Shown in pieces: positions 30,265 through 41,087 of a DNA stretch of 64,000 nucleotides. The translations under genes were made by a program, and so were the position numbers. Within the stretch, counting starts at the first letter, position 1, and each line of letters begins with the position of its first letter. Location: assembly GCF_910592395.1 (NCBI RefSeq), contig NC_088309.1, positions 16,434,599 through 16,498,598 on the forward strand, read 5' to 3'. This stretch comes from Lineus longissimus (lineage: Eukaryota; Nemertea; Pilidiophora; Heteronemertea; Lineidae). The notes beneath the pieces are model-generated. The model was not told the DNA's origin. It saw only the letters and a list, made by a program, of their open reading frames with translations, and ran no database searches.

Positions 30265-31483
30265 TTATAGATCAGTTTACCCGTTGGATTGAGTGCTTTC
30301 CACTCCCCACTCAAGGAGCTGAGCAAATTGCTCGGACGTTCGTCTATGAGTTTGTCGCACGTATGGGTTGTCCGTTGGAGATACACACAGATCAGGGCCC
30401 TAACTTTGTTTCAAAGTTATTCGGAGCTGTCTGTCGTCTCCTTCAGATAGCAAAAACCCGCACTACGCCTTATCATCCTTCGTCTAATGGTCAGGTTGAG
30501 CGATATAATCGCACTCTTCTTCAATTAATTCGTTGTTTCCTGGGAGACGACCAGCGGGATTGGGACAATGATTTACCCCTTCTCGCTGGTGTTATCCGCT
30601 CTATGCCGAATCGGAGTACTGGTTTCACCCCCAACATGCTTATGTTGGGAAGAGAGGTTCACATGCCCTCCGACCTGGTCCTCAGCCCATTCCTAAAACA
30701 ACCTCCCGCAGCATCGGCCGGCGAATACGTACTGAAGCTGCGGGAGAAACTTGAGTTTGTACATCGTATCGCTCGGCAGCACTTGGGTGTAGCCGAGCAC
30801 CGTAGAAAAAAGGACTATGATGTGCAACTCCGGGAAAAGAAGTATTAGGCCGGGGATATCGTGTACAAGTCTGACACTGCGTCCAAGGTTGGGCAAAGCT
30901 CCAAACTTAGGCAATCTCACCGGTTTTATATCTCATCGACGGGCAGAGTAAGAACCAAGTCGTTCATCATGATCGGCTTAAGCTCTGTCGAGATCGGATC
31001 TTGCCGTTCTGGCTTCGGAGAAAGCGTTATCATCTCCTTGGTCCGGACGATTCAGTGATTGCTCCATGTACAGATTCCCCTGACATGGAAACTGGGGTGT
31101 TTCCCTTTTGTGCTCTGGATGAATTGGAGTTTGCGGATGTTGCCCAGGGTTCATTAGAGAATATTTCTCCTTCATTACTCTCAGTTTCTCCTCCGTCCGA
31201 TGATGCGCTGCCCGGACGATCTGTAGAGCTGGGCGGGGCTTCCCGGTTGGAGGAGACAACTTCTCACCATGAAGCCGAGTTGGACCTCAGTCTGTCTTCC
31301 TCCCCGTCAGTTAGTCTCCCTGAAATCAGTTTCTCTCAGGATATGCCCCCGATTCCAGGGTTACCACTCTGGGGGGTACGTAATGGGTACGACGAAACTG
31401 ACGAACCACCCTGGAGACTGTCTGATGGACGCGGTGGGAGAAGGCGGCGGTTGCCGGCTTATTTGGGAGATTATATTCTCTAG
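30261..31483 (+). pseudogene. Integrase remainder and Pol C-terminus, fragmented
   Basis: 30261-30848 encodes the integrase core after the deletion, with IHTDQGPNF (second Asp) and SSNGQVERYNR (Glu) intact, then the post-core helices. A TAG at 30846-30848 interrupts KKY/AGDIVYK. The tail jumps frames again around 30900-31000 (a VVHHDRLK-type segment) and ends in an acidic stretch open to 31483. With the first catalytic Asp gone this copy cannot integrate on its own. Confidence 0.8.
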
Positions 31484-32403
31484 ATTACATGAAACTAGGC
31501 ATTCCATAGTTGCGGGCTTGGGTTATTGTTTCCCTTTACCTTTCTGTGTTCAAACACTATCTTACGATACGTCCACTTCTCGTCTATCGGCGTATCGATT
31601 TCCACTATTTCAAGCTTCTTGAGACTTATTGTTGAATTCTGCCGGAATCAAATTGCCGAAGTTGAATTTCTCGTAGTCCGTCTTTTCCCCAATCGGTTAC
31701 TCCGTGTTAGTACTCTGTTCGTTTGTCTTGTTCTATGGGGGATTTTATATTTTTTATCCTGTCTGAAATTCAAATTGGTGATCTGTTCCTATTGTCGATC
31801 GTTGATACCTCATTTGTTTCAACATCGATTCAGTGTTGTCAAATTTTAAATTTACAGTTTCGTAGCAAGTTCCTGCTTTGCAATCTTGTCCGTGCCGAGC
31901 TGAGATGAATCTCGGACTAAGCACGATTTCCTTGCGGTAACAAAATAGGTTTGTTTGCAATTTCCATGTTAACTGGATCAGGCATGATTCAGCTGGTTTG
32001 ACCGGCTTCGTAAAATAATCTTTTTTTTTTTTTTTTGTGTAAAACCAAAGTCCACTAAAAATCTAAATCAAGCCATTTCTGCATTAAAGCTAAACCGTTC
32101 TTTATCAGGATGGTTCAATACCACATTGCGTCATCAGTGTGTTTACACTTCATAAAATCGGTCATTATTTCCTTGTTTCTGGTTACCGCATTACCGTCTC
32201 AATGGGGTTGAGTGGTGAATTACAGTTGCAGATAAGCAACCTTCATTTCGTTCTCATTTTTTTAGTTGAGTTCAGTTTGCCGTTTTGGTTCTAATTCTGG
32301 TTAAATTAAGACGGGAACCCCATTTTCGTTCTAGTTATTTTCTGTTCTCAAATATATTCGATTCACCATCCGACCCTATTGGTAAAACGGTTTCTTTCGT
32401 TTC
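31484..32403 (+). other. Spacer between pol and the TatD gene
   Basis: No convincing frame. It is T-rich, with a T16 run at about 32021-32036. It ends in a polypyrimidine tract and splice acceptor. Confidence 0.4.
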
Positions 32404-32405
32404 AG
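32404..32405 (+). promoter_or_regulatory. Splice acceptor before the TatD gene
   Basis: GGTTTCTTTCGTTTCAG is a strong acceptor 6 bases before the ATG at 32412. With the LTR donor at 23800 it would give an env-like spliced message. Confidence 0.55.
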
Positions 32406-32411
32406 GCAATT

Positions 32412-33475
32412 ATGTCACCAACTAAGGTTCAGTGTCCGGTTTGTCCAGCCAAGGCTGGACATGTCAAGCGCCATGTTGTACGAACGCGGGGTATGTCCGG
32501 GTCCGTCTGACACCATCTGGTCGGACCACGAGATTTTATTCGTTCGGGAACTGCGTCTGGCGGAGTGGCTCCCCCCAACCTGGGACCTCTCCGTCGGATT
32601 CAGTCTAGCGCACTTATGGCATTGGAGGACGGCGTGTCGGGTCTTGTCGCTGTTCCCGGAGGCCCTTCGGGCCTCGTTCTATCTACCTCCTTTAATAGCG
32701 CCAAGACTCGCCCCGCCGCTCTTCGATGCGCACTTCCATCTGGACCGTCTACCTGGTGGGGTGGGGATGGCTATCGATCCCCTGGTTACCAGGGCGGTCG
32801 CTAGCTATTGCTTCCCCTCCTCCTGGCCTCGCGCGGGTGGTCCTGGGGTCTCGGATGGCAGGGTCTCTTTTGCTGTGGAACTCCATCCCAGGATCGCCCA
32901 TAATATTTGCGCGACAAATTTTGGTACCAGATTGCAGGCAGAGGTGGCGCTTCTTGGACCGAGGGTGGTGGCCATCGGTGAGGTGGGGTTGGATTACGTT
33001 TGTAATCCAACGCCTCAGGTTCGGGAGGCACAGTTCAGGATTTTCCGGGTTTGTGTGGGGGTGGCTAAGGACCGGGGCCTTCCCCTTGTTTTACACTGTA
33101 GGGGTAACAAGTTGTCCCCGGACTCCGCCGGCCTTGACTGCCTGGACTATCTGAAGACTGTCCTCCCCTCCTCCCACCGCATCTATCTCCACTGCTTTAC
33201 CGGGGGTTGGGAGGTTGCCCTTCAATGGCTGTCCGCTTTTCCTGCGACTGTCTTTGGCGTGACCATCGTTCGAAATTTGCTGGGGGTGCGGCGAACTCGC
33301 CCTGCAGCGTTTGGAACTGACTTCACTGGTGGTGGAGACGGATTCCCCCTACCTCCTTCCTAGCCCTGGCAAAATTACCGAAGTGGTAGAGTATCTGGCC
33401 GGGATTGTGGGCGAGTCTAGGAGGACCGTCGCTAAAGCCACCAGCGAGGCGGCTCTACGGTTCTATTCGCTGTAG
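32412..33475 (+). pseudogene. Zinc-finger plus TatD-family nuclease gene carried by the Gypsy element
   Basis: An ATG at 32412 opens 32 codons with a short C2H2 finger (CPVCPAKAGHVKRH). The frame then changes within about 32455-32510 into the 300-codon frame 32461-33363. Numbering from 32461, TatD metal ligands appear in order: HxH in FDAHFHLD (His91, His93), Glu174 in AIGEVGLDY, His212 in LVLHCRG and His244 in YLHCFTGGW. The last ligand lies in ETDSPYL, in another frame at about 33345-33365, reached by a second frame change near 33260-33320; that frame runs to TAG at 33473. Family: metal-dependent 3'-5' exonuclease/endonuclease of the amidohydrolase fold. The ligand set is complete although the frame is broken twice. 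Its place between pol and the 3' LTR is where env normally lies. Confidence 0.8.
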
Positions 33476-33649
33476 ACCTGCATTTTCGAGCGAGCAGGCC
33501 AGGCTTTGTGCAATTTTCCAGGTAGGTCTGGCCTGTCCCGTCGTCCAGTATTTCTCTTTCCGAGGAACGACCAGTGTTGTCATTTTTTAAATTTATTCCG
33601 GTTCATTCCTGGGGAGGGTTTTACACTCAGTTCACTTATACGGGTTTGG

Positions 33650-34001
33650 CCTCTTCGGACAATCAAAGGCTGAGGAGGCCCTAGTTTTTTTTTACTAAAA
33701 TCAAGTTGTCTTGGTAACGGGGTGTCCTAATTTAGTATGCTCCTCGGACTTTGTGAGCTGAGGGGTCCTTAAGGACATTCCAGTTTCCTTTATGTATCTA
33801 TTAACTTGTCTTTGGAACGGGGTGTCCTAATTTAGCATGCTCCTCGGACTTTGTGAGCTGAGGGGTCCTTAAGGACATTCCTACTTCCCTCCGTGTATAT
33901 AGTTATTATAATCATGATCTAAAGTGCCCTTGGAACTGAGTGTCCCATCGTAGCACGCTCCTCGGACTTTGTGAGCTGAGGGGTCCTTCTGGGCATTCAC
34001 A
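33650..34001 (+). repeat. Three tandem hairpin-forming repeats in the Gypsy 3' region
   Basis: Units at about 33705-33781, 33806-33881 and 33927-34000 share GCTCCTCGGACTTTGTGAGC then TGAGGGGTCCTT. Each can fold: an inner CTCCTC/GAGGGG stem and an outer stem TGTCCT/AGGACA in units 1 and 2. In unit 3 the outer arms read TGTCCC and GGGCA, so pairing is kept by matched changes. A related CTCTTCGG...GGCTGAGGAGG pair occurs at 33650-33680 and 34100-34130. Confidence 0.65.
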
Positions 34002-34221
34002 GTCCAAGTTTTGTATAAAATACTATAAAGTCTAGTTTTTTCATACATATTATAGGCCCGAGTGGGGTTAAGTTTTTTTTTGGTAAAAAAGCCGGCGTGT
34101 CTCTTCGGATATAAAAAGGCTGAGGAGGCTCGTGCAGGGAATTACATTGTACAGTACATCGACAAGATCATGCAGCTCCCAGAAGACGGTGACCACCATC
34201 ATCATCCCAAATCCCGAGACG

Positions 34222-34237
34222 ACCTAAGGGGGAGGAA
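34222..34237 (+). promoter_or_regulatory. Polypurine tract, TatD-bearing Gypsy element
   Basis: TAAGGGGGAGGAA ends directly at the 3' LTR. Confidence 0.75.
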
Positions 34238-34535
34238 TGTGGTGCGGAGGGGTATCGAGCCCGTCGCCAACAGCCGGTATCCCGTGACGTCAGCAGGTGG
34301 AGGGCCCAGTGACGTCACTCCCGGACCGCATAAAAGCCCTCGCAGGCCTAGTCTCGGGGCAGAAAACAACAGAAGTCTACAAAGTAAGTTTATCCCGTAT
34401 CTTGTCCGGTTTCGTGCACATTTCATGCATAATGCACCGTATCATGCTCGCACCTGAATATTTGTGGTAGTGCACACCTGAATCAGCCCGTGGGTCACCC
34501 CGTCCGGCCCCTCGCTAAAAGTGGCCGGCACTACA
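34238..34535 (+). repeat. 3' LTR of the TatD-bearing Gypsy element
   Basis: 298 bp, three differences from the 5' copy by eye; both CRE palindromes and the CATAAAAG box are kept. Followed by GGAC. Confidence 0.93.
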
Positions 34536-34539
34536 GGAC

Positions 34540-34984
34540 CATCAGCCAACATGACCAATATAGGCCTAGCCTACATGTACATACTAGCCTTAACTAGCGC
34601 TAGCTTACCGGTATGTACTAGCTAAAGTGAGAACATCGAAGTGTTTCGCGTAATTTTGTGAACAAAACATGAAATTCGGGAAGTCTTCCCATTTTCTTCT
34701 GGACCGCACCAAATAAGTCATGGCTGTTCATTGTCGCAAAATCATTTTTAATGTAAATTTAAAATTATCTTTGATGTTATAAATTATTTCTAGTGATCAT
34801 CCTTTTTGTTAATTATTTTAGAGTTCCTCATGACCTTCCTAACTGAATTTAACATTTTATCTAGTTGTTATTTTAAACTTTGACCTGTTGACTTTGCTGC
34901 CGGCGGGAGCGGGAGCAGCCAGCGTCGTCTGCTATCTTTGTTCATGTCAGTGTTTTGGATTTCTGTTCATGATTTTGATTAAAA
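34540..34984 (+). promoter_or_regulatory. Upstream region of the BEN gene
   Basis: No gene. It is the right half of the divergent intergenic region cut by the Gypsy element. No clear TATA box. Confidence 0.35.
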
Positions 34985-37900
34985 ATGAAGACTTTCGCTG
35001 TGTTTTATTTTACGGAGACCCACGAAATAGACATAGGTCTATCCAGTTGGACCACTGATGATGTTGACGAGAAATGTTTTCAGCTGGGAGTTACTGATGT
35101 GTCAGTGAAGTGTCCAGATGAAAAAGACTATGCACACTGGATTGAGCATTATGAATCACCACCATCAAAAAAGAATAAGCAACCGGCACAAGAGGTAGAT
35201 CCAGAACAGATGGTTGGGCCTTTTGTTGCACGAGTTCTGCGATTCGGAGGTAGGCCATAGTTCGGAGTACACTCTCTTTACTTTTCGCACTGGTCAAGTG
35301 TGCATCATGTGGACCATCATGCACAAAGGCCTACAGATGTTGCACTCGCAAATGCACCACTGGCCACTGCAGTGCAACATGTGCAAGTGTTAGCGTGGTA
35401 AGTGCATGTGCAATCCAAAGCACTTGCAAGCCAGGCCATGCAACCTCTTTACCCAGGGGTCATTCAATATAATTTACCGTAAGTAAAAAACACTCTCTTT
35501 TTTCCTAAATAATTTAATTAGCCAACAACGAAATTCCTAAAAAAATGGTTGAAAAACCTCCTAATTATTCTCCTAAAAATTGCTTGGAAGTGGCTTGACA
35601 GCATGCAGAAGTCTCAGCTCATGTATTGTACCAACTGTAGGCCTAACAGTAATCTTAAAGTCTCTTTTTCAGATACTTACGATGAGCTAAAGCCAGTACG
35701 ACAACGGGCAATAGATAAAAGTAGCCGCATAAAAAAATTACAGGACTTGACTAACAATTTGGGTAAAGAACTAGAGCCATTGGGACGTGGACATCGTGAA
35801 AGAAGACCACCTAAGAGAAATCATTCATCGTCAAGTGAATCTGATGATGAACCGGCCCCCAAGCAGGCAAAAAAGCGTCTTGCTTTGGAGAGAAAGGTTT
35901 GTAGGCTACTAGTAGTAGTATTAGGAAATGAATAAAAAATAGGGGGCCTAACCTGTTGATCATTAACGCGCGCATGGAGATTTTAAAATTTTGTTCAGAA
36001 TGTTGTTTTTCAAGCTTTTAATTTAAGCCAAGCCATTATTGTAGTCATTGCAAGTGGAAGGCCACCGCCCTCCCTACACTATTATGTACTGCTCATGCCA
36101 GGCTTCCTGAGTGAAAATTGCCTGGTGAAATACATTTTCTTCCAGGAACAATCAAAGAAAGAGTTGGCCGCCGACAAATTGCCGGCATCTTCAATTGTTA
36201 AAGAACTTGTTCTACAAAAGGCAAGTTCTTTCAATCTTGATTAGGGCATGAAAATGCAATGGAATGAGGACCTCTGAAGCTATTCTGCTAGGACACCCCG
36301 CTTAAGTACTGCTCACAGGAGGAAAGACAATACGTAATTCAGAAAAATAATAAATGCAAATTTCTAATGCAATTCCAGTTGTTTCTGACCGAAAAAACCC
36401 CTGACTTCCTTTCATCCAAATTAAGCCAAATCTGTGGTTTTCTGTGTCCGACTCAAATCTGAAGACAAAGGGACAATATTCTCAAGCTTAACAATAAAAC
36501 ATGCACACACAACAGAGTTTTCAACCCTGTACACGAAATTATGATAATTCTGTGCACAATGCTGCATTTTAGCATTCTTCTGTTTGGAAAAAATTGTTGC
36601 TGCTCCAGTCGGGTTTCCCATGGTTTCACTCCTGGAGGAAGATTTTCTGGTAACCACTGGGTCTGGGCAAATTTATCCCTAAAAGTAAAATGTGCCAGTG
36701 GGCTGTTTGTTGGTCATCAGTTATTCAAATGAATGTAATGTTCTTTTCTTTCCAGAAACAGCATACCACATCAAAGCACAGCAAATCTGTGAGTAAAGTA
36801 ACATTTTGGAATTGTACATGTATAGTGATGCTAGCTAAAAGAAAGGATATTACCAAAAATAAAATAAGGCTCGCTTGTATATTTTTGATATTACTCATCT
36901 CCGACACAAAACATGTCTCCATAAGTAAAAGTTGGACAGAGTCTCATTGTGCCCACTTCGTCCATCCTGTGAATTCAGGTCATTTCACTCCACACAGCGG
37001 TGCGAGATGAGGAGTGCATTATGGAGGCGCTGTGTATAGAAGATCAGTCACTTCAGTGGCTGATCCAGGGGGTGGCGCCTTGGGCGCGCGCCATCCTTTT
37101 TCATGGCTTAGCAACCATTTCATAAAAGAATCCTTTTCAATAAATGTCTGGGGAAATCTTCTCAAATCAATGTATGCTAATTCACAAATCGGCCTATAAG
37201 GACAGCCAGGGGAACAACAGCAAAATTCTCATGAAAGTCTTTCCTTCCAATTGGAGCTGAGAGGTTAAATATATCATCAGATGTCAGGAAATCGCATCTA
37301 AGGGCCTCTGAAATCCAAATTTTCCTGGGGGAACCCCCCAGCAGACCCCTCCCCCCCTTCCGCCAGGGCTTTGGGCCTACGACCCTTGCTTCCTTTCACC
37401 CTCCTTCGGCGGATGGCGCCAGCTTTTTTCTGGATCCTGGATCCGCCAGGAAGATGAAGATGTTCAACTCGCCAAGTCCCTGTTCACCACTAATGCATTA
37501 TTAACTCAATCACCATTGATTTAATTTCAGTCATTCCAATCCTCCGACTCTGAGTCGGAACTAGATGCGGCAGAGCGGAGGGTCAACGCATATAGACAAC
37601 GAATGAAAGAGATGAAAAAAGAGATGGGTGAATTGGAGAGAGAGAATGTTAATCTGAGGGCTGCGTTGACCCTCTCCGATGGTAATCATTACTTACTTTC
37701 TGGGGTTTTGGCTCACCTGTGAAGAATCAAAGAATGATTCAAAGAAAGATTTGCTGACTTACCTACAACAAGCAACATTTTAACAAAGAAAGTGAGAGAA
37801 AGCAAATGAATGAATTGCATCCTTTTTATCCATTTTTCAGCTCTGCCAAAATGCCTCAAGGAGGTCAAAGTCCTGACCGAAAAACTAAGCGGAAGCCTTA

Positions 37901-40070
37901 AAAACATAGTCACACCAGTAAAGCCAAGCACAACTACAGGTGAAGTTGTAAAGCAGAAAAAACAGGTGAGTGGCATGTGATATCGCCTTTCCCAAGTTAG
38001 CAATACAGGATTTCGAGGCTTCTTCGCAAGTACTGTATATGAAATATTTGGAGCGAGGACTCAAATACTCCATATCAGATGAATCAGTATTCAAAAGCAA
38101 ATTTAGAACACTACACGTCACATAGAATAGAATCTTTGTGCAAAATTGACCCCTACAGTCAATATTTCCACATCGATTTTATGTGCAGCGGAAATACGCT
38201 GTGTTAGGTAATTGGCTATCGAGAACAATTACGACAAGGGCTCAAAACAACTTCTTCCTGCATACTCTCTGTAAGAGCTGTGTGATTCCTGAGCGGAGCT
38301 GTAGTACTATGATGAATCCATTCAAAACTGAACTTGTTGGTGGTAGGTGGTTAGGGACCATCTCAAAATAATGAGAAGCCAAAAAACTAAATTTTTAGTT
38401 TGGGGGGAGGGGGTCATCGATCCAAAGACCAAAATTTTGTTTCACCTTGCGGCTTTACCATACACAATGTTGAAGCCAGAAAACCCACAATCTTTTGTCT
38501 TTTGAAGGGGGGGGGTTCACAGAGAAACTAAAAAATTTAGTTTTTTGGGCTTCACGTTTATTTGGAGATGGTCCCTTGCCAAATATTTTTTATGCCTTGT
38601 TTCGCGTGCATTTCAGGACAGATTCTTTTTCAGAAGTCGGAAAAAATATATAAAATCCTGTTATTTATGCAGCTGTCTACTTTATCTCTTTCTTTCAGGC
38701 CGCCCTGGATGATGATAATGATCAGTACCAATTCCTATCGCCGAAGAAGCTGAAATTAGCCAACCATTCAAGCGCGAGAAAGCTAACAAATGACCTAATT
38801 CTATCGGCATTTGGCAGGGATGGCCTGCAAAAGAGGTCGTTCAGGGGTGGCACCTGTAATGCAAACAAATCAGGTACCACAAATCCATCCCTGGATCAGG
38901 ACAAGGTCAATGCTATTCAAAGTATTACAATTTGAAAATTCTAGTTACCTGTTAAGCCAAGTGTAACCCGGAAAATATTTGCAGCTGGTTATTTTTTGCG
39001 GATTTTCAAAAACTATTAAAAACAGTCGACGCTATCAGTAGACGTAGAAGTGCCATTCGCGTTGGCGACATTGTGTCCTGAAGGGCCAGATGTTTTCACT
39101 TTTAAGTAACGGTCGTTGACTACTCCAAGCTATACACTATACCCACTATAAACTGGTAGGAATGCACATCTTCGATTATTGCTTTCAGAATACGTCAAAA
39201 AGCGTTATCCGGAAATGAAAAATACTGACTTCAACACTTGGGGAAACACAAAGGTGAAGAATTCCCAAGAGGCAACAATGGAAGCAAAACAAAAGCGCCT
39301 CGAGAAACGCAAGGAACAAGCCAAAGAGAACTTGGGTACATGTGTGCTGGCAGCAGCATTGGTTGAAACGGGTACTGCTGAAGGTAAATAAAACCCTAAT
39401 TATTAGTCTTGTGTTGACACATCGCCAATTACTGGTCAGATCATAAGATGATTTATGCAGCATTACCCCTATCTCCCTCAATACATCTCCCGTTGGCAAT
39501 GTAAAATCTGCATAAAACCTGCACCACCACAAATTCCCCTAAGATACCAGAATTCCCTTCAGTTCAGATGACGTGCATTGACACTATCTGAGGTGAGCAC
39601 ATGGTCGTGGACCATTTCATAAATGAATTACTGTTGGATCACTCCCCTTTACTGCTGGTGAGATCTAGTTAATCAATCACTCCTGTTCAGATTTCTCCCA
39701 AAAAGCCCTGATAATGAAGAAAGGTTGACCAGAAATAGTTCGTACAACTGATTTTGTAACGATATTTACCGAGCTACTTTGTGCGCGTATGCATCGGACT
39801 GATTTACAAAATGACGTTTTGCGTGCATTCGTGAAGTGGTTCAAGATGGTGTAGAGCCAACTATGCTAGGGATTATTGTCGACGACCTCAATCCAGGACC
39901 GTAAGAGCAATAATTTTTAGGGCCAAGGTTGACATACACATGGCAATTCTCCTTGATAAGCCTACCACTAATCAATGTGTCTATTATCTGCAGATAAATC
40001 AGACTCGGAGGAGGAAGACACAAATGTGGGAAAAGATGTGCGGAGTGATGTGTCACAGCCACAGGATTGA
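34985..40070 (+). CDS. BEN-domain protein, nine exons, intact (455 codons)
   Basis: Exons: 34985-35249, 35673-35896, 36146-36220, 36756-36788, 37531-37681, 37841-37965, 38699-38921, 39189-39383, 39994-40070. All acceptors are AG after pyrimidine tracts. Donors are GT except exon 3, which has GCAAGT (a GC-AG intron). Phase is consistent at all eight junctions with no stop, so the gene can encode a full protein. N-terminus: FAVFYFTETHEIDIG, a module I associate with BEN proteins. Exon 2 is basic/serine-rich, exon 5 a coiled coil (about 210-245). The BEN domain spans about 318-395 (LTNDLILSAFGRDGL, LDQDKVNAI, YVKKRYPEM), and the tail is acidic. BEN domains bind DNA or chromatin proteins, often in repression. 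Divergent from the broken transposase and inside the same TIR-bounded block. Confidence 0.85.
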
Positions 40071-40599
40071 ATACTGGTCTGAAATTGAAAACAAAAAATA
40101 GGGAGTAGACATGGCAAAAGGACTCGATGTTTGGACGATTAAATACTGAAAAAGACGGATATTACTAGTATTCTATGCAGAAGCGCAGAAGAATATTTGT
40201 CGATCTAGCATTTGATAAGTTGATATCGGGCGACGACAACAACGGCAGTCCTGAAGAAGCCATTAGGCTATGGACAATGGTGACTCTGTACATATTTCTC
40301 AGTAAAACGGAACTTGATCTAGTGAAGATACTGTTCGATTTTATATATTCTTGTTGCAATATCAGGTTTTTATTGTTATTATTATTTTTTTTATCAGGTT
40401 TTTATTGTTATTATTTTTTTTTATCAGGTTTTTATTGTTATTATTTATTTTTTATATCTTATTTGAATTTATTGAATAAAAGTTCAAGATACAAGTTCAT
40501 ATGATCCATTGTTGTTGTTATCAGAATGGTCAGGTCAAAAGGACACATGGTCAAACCTGGTCATAATGATTCTCAAGGGACCTGATCTTTCATCACCAC
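40071..40599 (+). other. 3' flank of the BEN gene
   Basis: Three near-identical copies of TTATCAGGTTTTTATTGTTA lie at about 40360-40445. AATAAA at about 40475-40480 is a candidate polyadenylation signal. No gene. Confidence 0.4.
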
Positions 40600-41072
40600 T
40601 TAATTAGGGAGGTATCAGCCAGCTTTTCATTGTGAATCATTAAAAGCTGGTTTGACTGCAGGCAAGCAGTTGTGCAGTGTACTCCAGCCCGGCAGTACCA
40701 CAGAAAGCACCCCAGGATCACCCATCAAGACAGCCTTTAAGAGATACCACACAAAACATCCTTCAGCACCACACAGGGGCTGTGTGTGGTTCTTTAATTT
40801 AGGAGCCCATAAACACCCCATAAAACACCTCAGAGACATCCCTTGAATCTGTGAGGTGTTTCAGGAGCAGCTGTGTTGTGATTGTGGGGTAAAGTGTCCA
40901 ATAAGAACCCATGAACACCTCAGAGTATCTCACAGATTTGTGGGGTATTTTGTTTCAAAAGAACCCACAGACCACTTCATGAACACCACATAAACACCCT
41001 TCAACTTGTCTGGGGTTTTCTGTGGTGTTTCAGAGGTGTTTTGAAGGGTGTTTTCTGAGGTGTTTTAGCGAT
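40600..41072. repeat. Right subterminal repeats of the CACTA-like element
   Basis: Dense GGTGTTT/AACACC words in both orientations, becoming regular near the end (GAGGTGTTTT, AAGGGTGTTTTCTGAGGTG). They are the inverse of the CTCAGAACACCC units at 8403-8764. Confidence 0.65.
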
Positions 41073-41086
41073 TATTTTTAGTAGGG
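41073..41086 (-). repeat. Right TIR of the CACTA-like element
   Basis: Inverse of CCCTACTAAAAATA at 550-563; followed after one G by TGT. Confidence 0.55.
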
Positions 41087-41087
41087 G

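Larger units (their letters stand above)
23654..34535 (+). mobile_element. Ty3/Gypsy LTR retrotransposon with a zinc-finger/TatD-nuclease gene
   Basis: LTRs of 298 bp (23654-23951, 34238-34535) start TGTGGTG and end CACTACA, and differ at three positions by eye. GGAC flanks both sides (23650-23653, 34536-34539). The element is 10.9 kb. Order: LTR, primer site, gag, pol with long acidic linkers, TatD gene, three tandem hairpin repeats, purine tract, LTR. gag, pol and the TatD gene each carry frame breaks, so this copy is not autonomous despite its young LTRs. Confidence 0.93.
550..41086. mobile_element. CACTA/EnSpm-like composite transposon carrying transposase and BEN genes
   Basis: CCCTACTAAAAATA at 550-563 recurs inverted at 41073-41086, and each copy is next to the trinucleotide TGT (547-549; 41088-41090, with one extra G on the right), as expected of a 3-bp target duplication. 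Just inside both ends lie dense GGTGTT/AACACC words (564-724, 8189-8764 and 40600-41072). Inside are a divergent pair of genes: a Transposase_21-like gene (18236-23026, minus) and a BEN-domain gene (34985-40070, plus). Three younger insertions with their own duplications (725-8184, 8765-17637, 23654-34535) interrupt it. Removing them leaves roughly 13.3 kb, a reasonable size for this superfamily. The TIR is short and does not start with canonical CACTA, so the boundaries are an inference. Confidence 0.6.

Noticed and set aside
31484-32403. An env gene after pol in the second Gypsy element
   Set aside because: No frame with signal peptide or transmembrane segment; the position is taken by the TatD gene.
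32565-33154. Two alternative frames of 79 and 142 codons over the TatD gene
   Set aside because: Overlapping frames without motifs; the TatD ligands are in the 32461-33363 frame.
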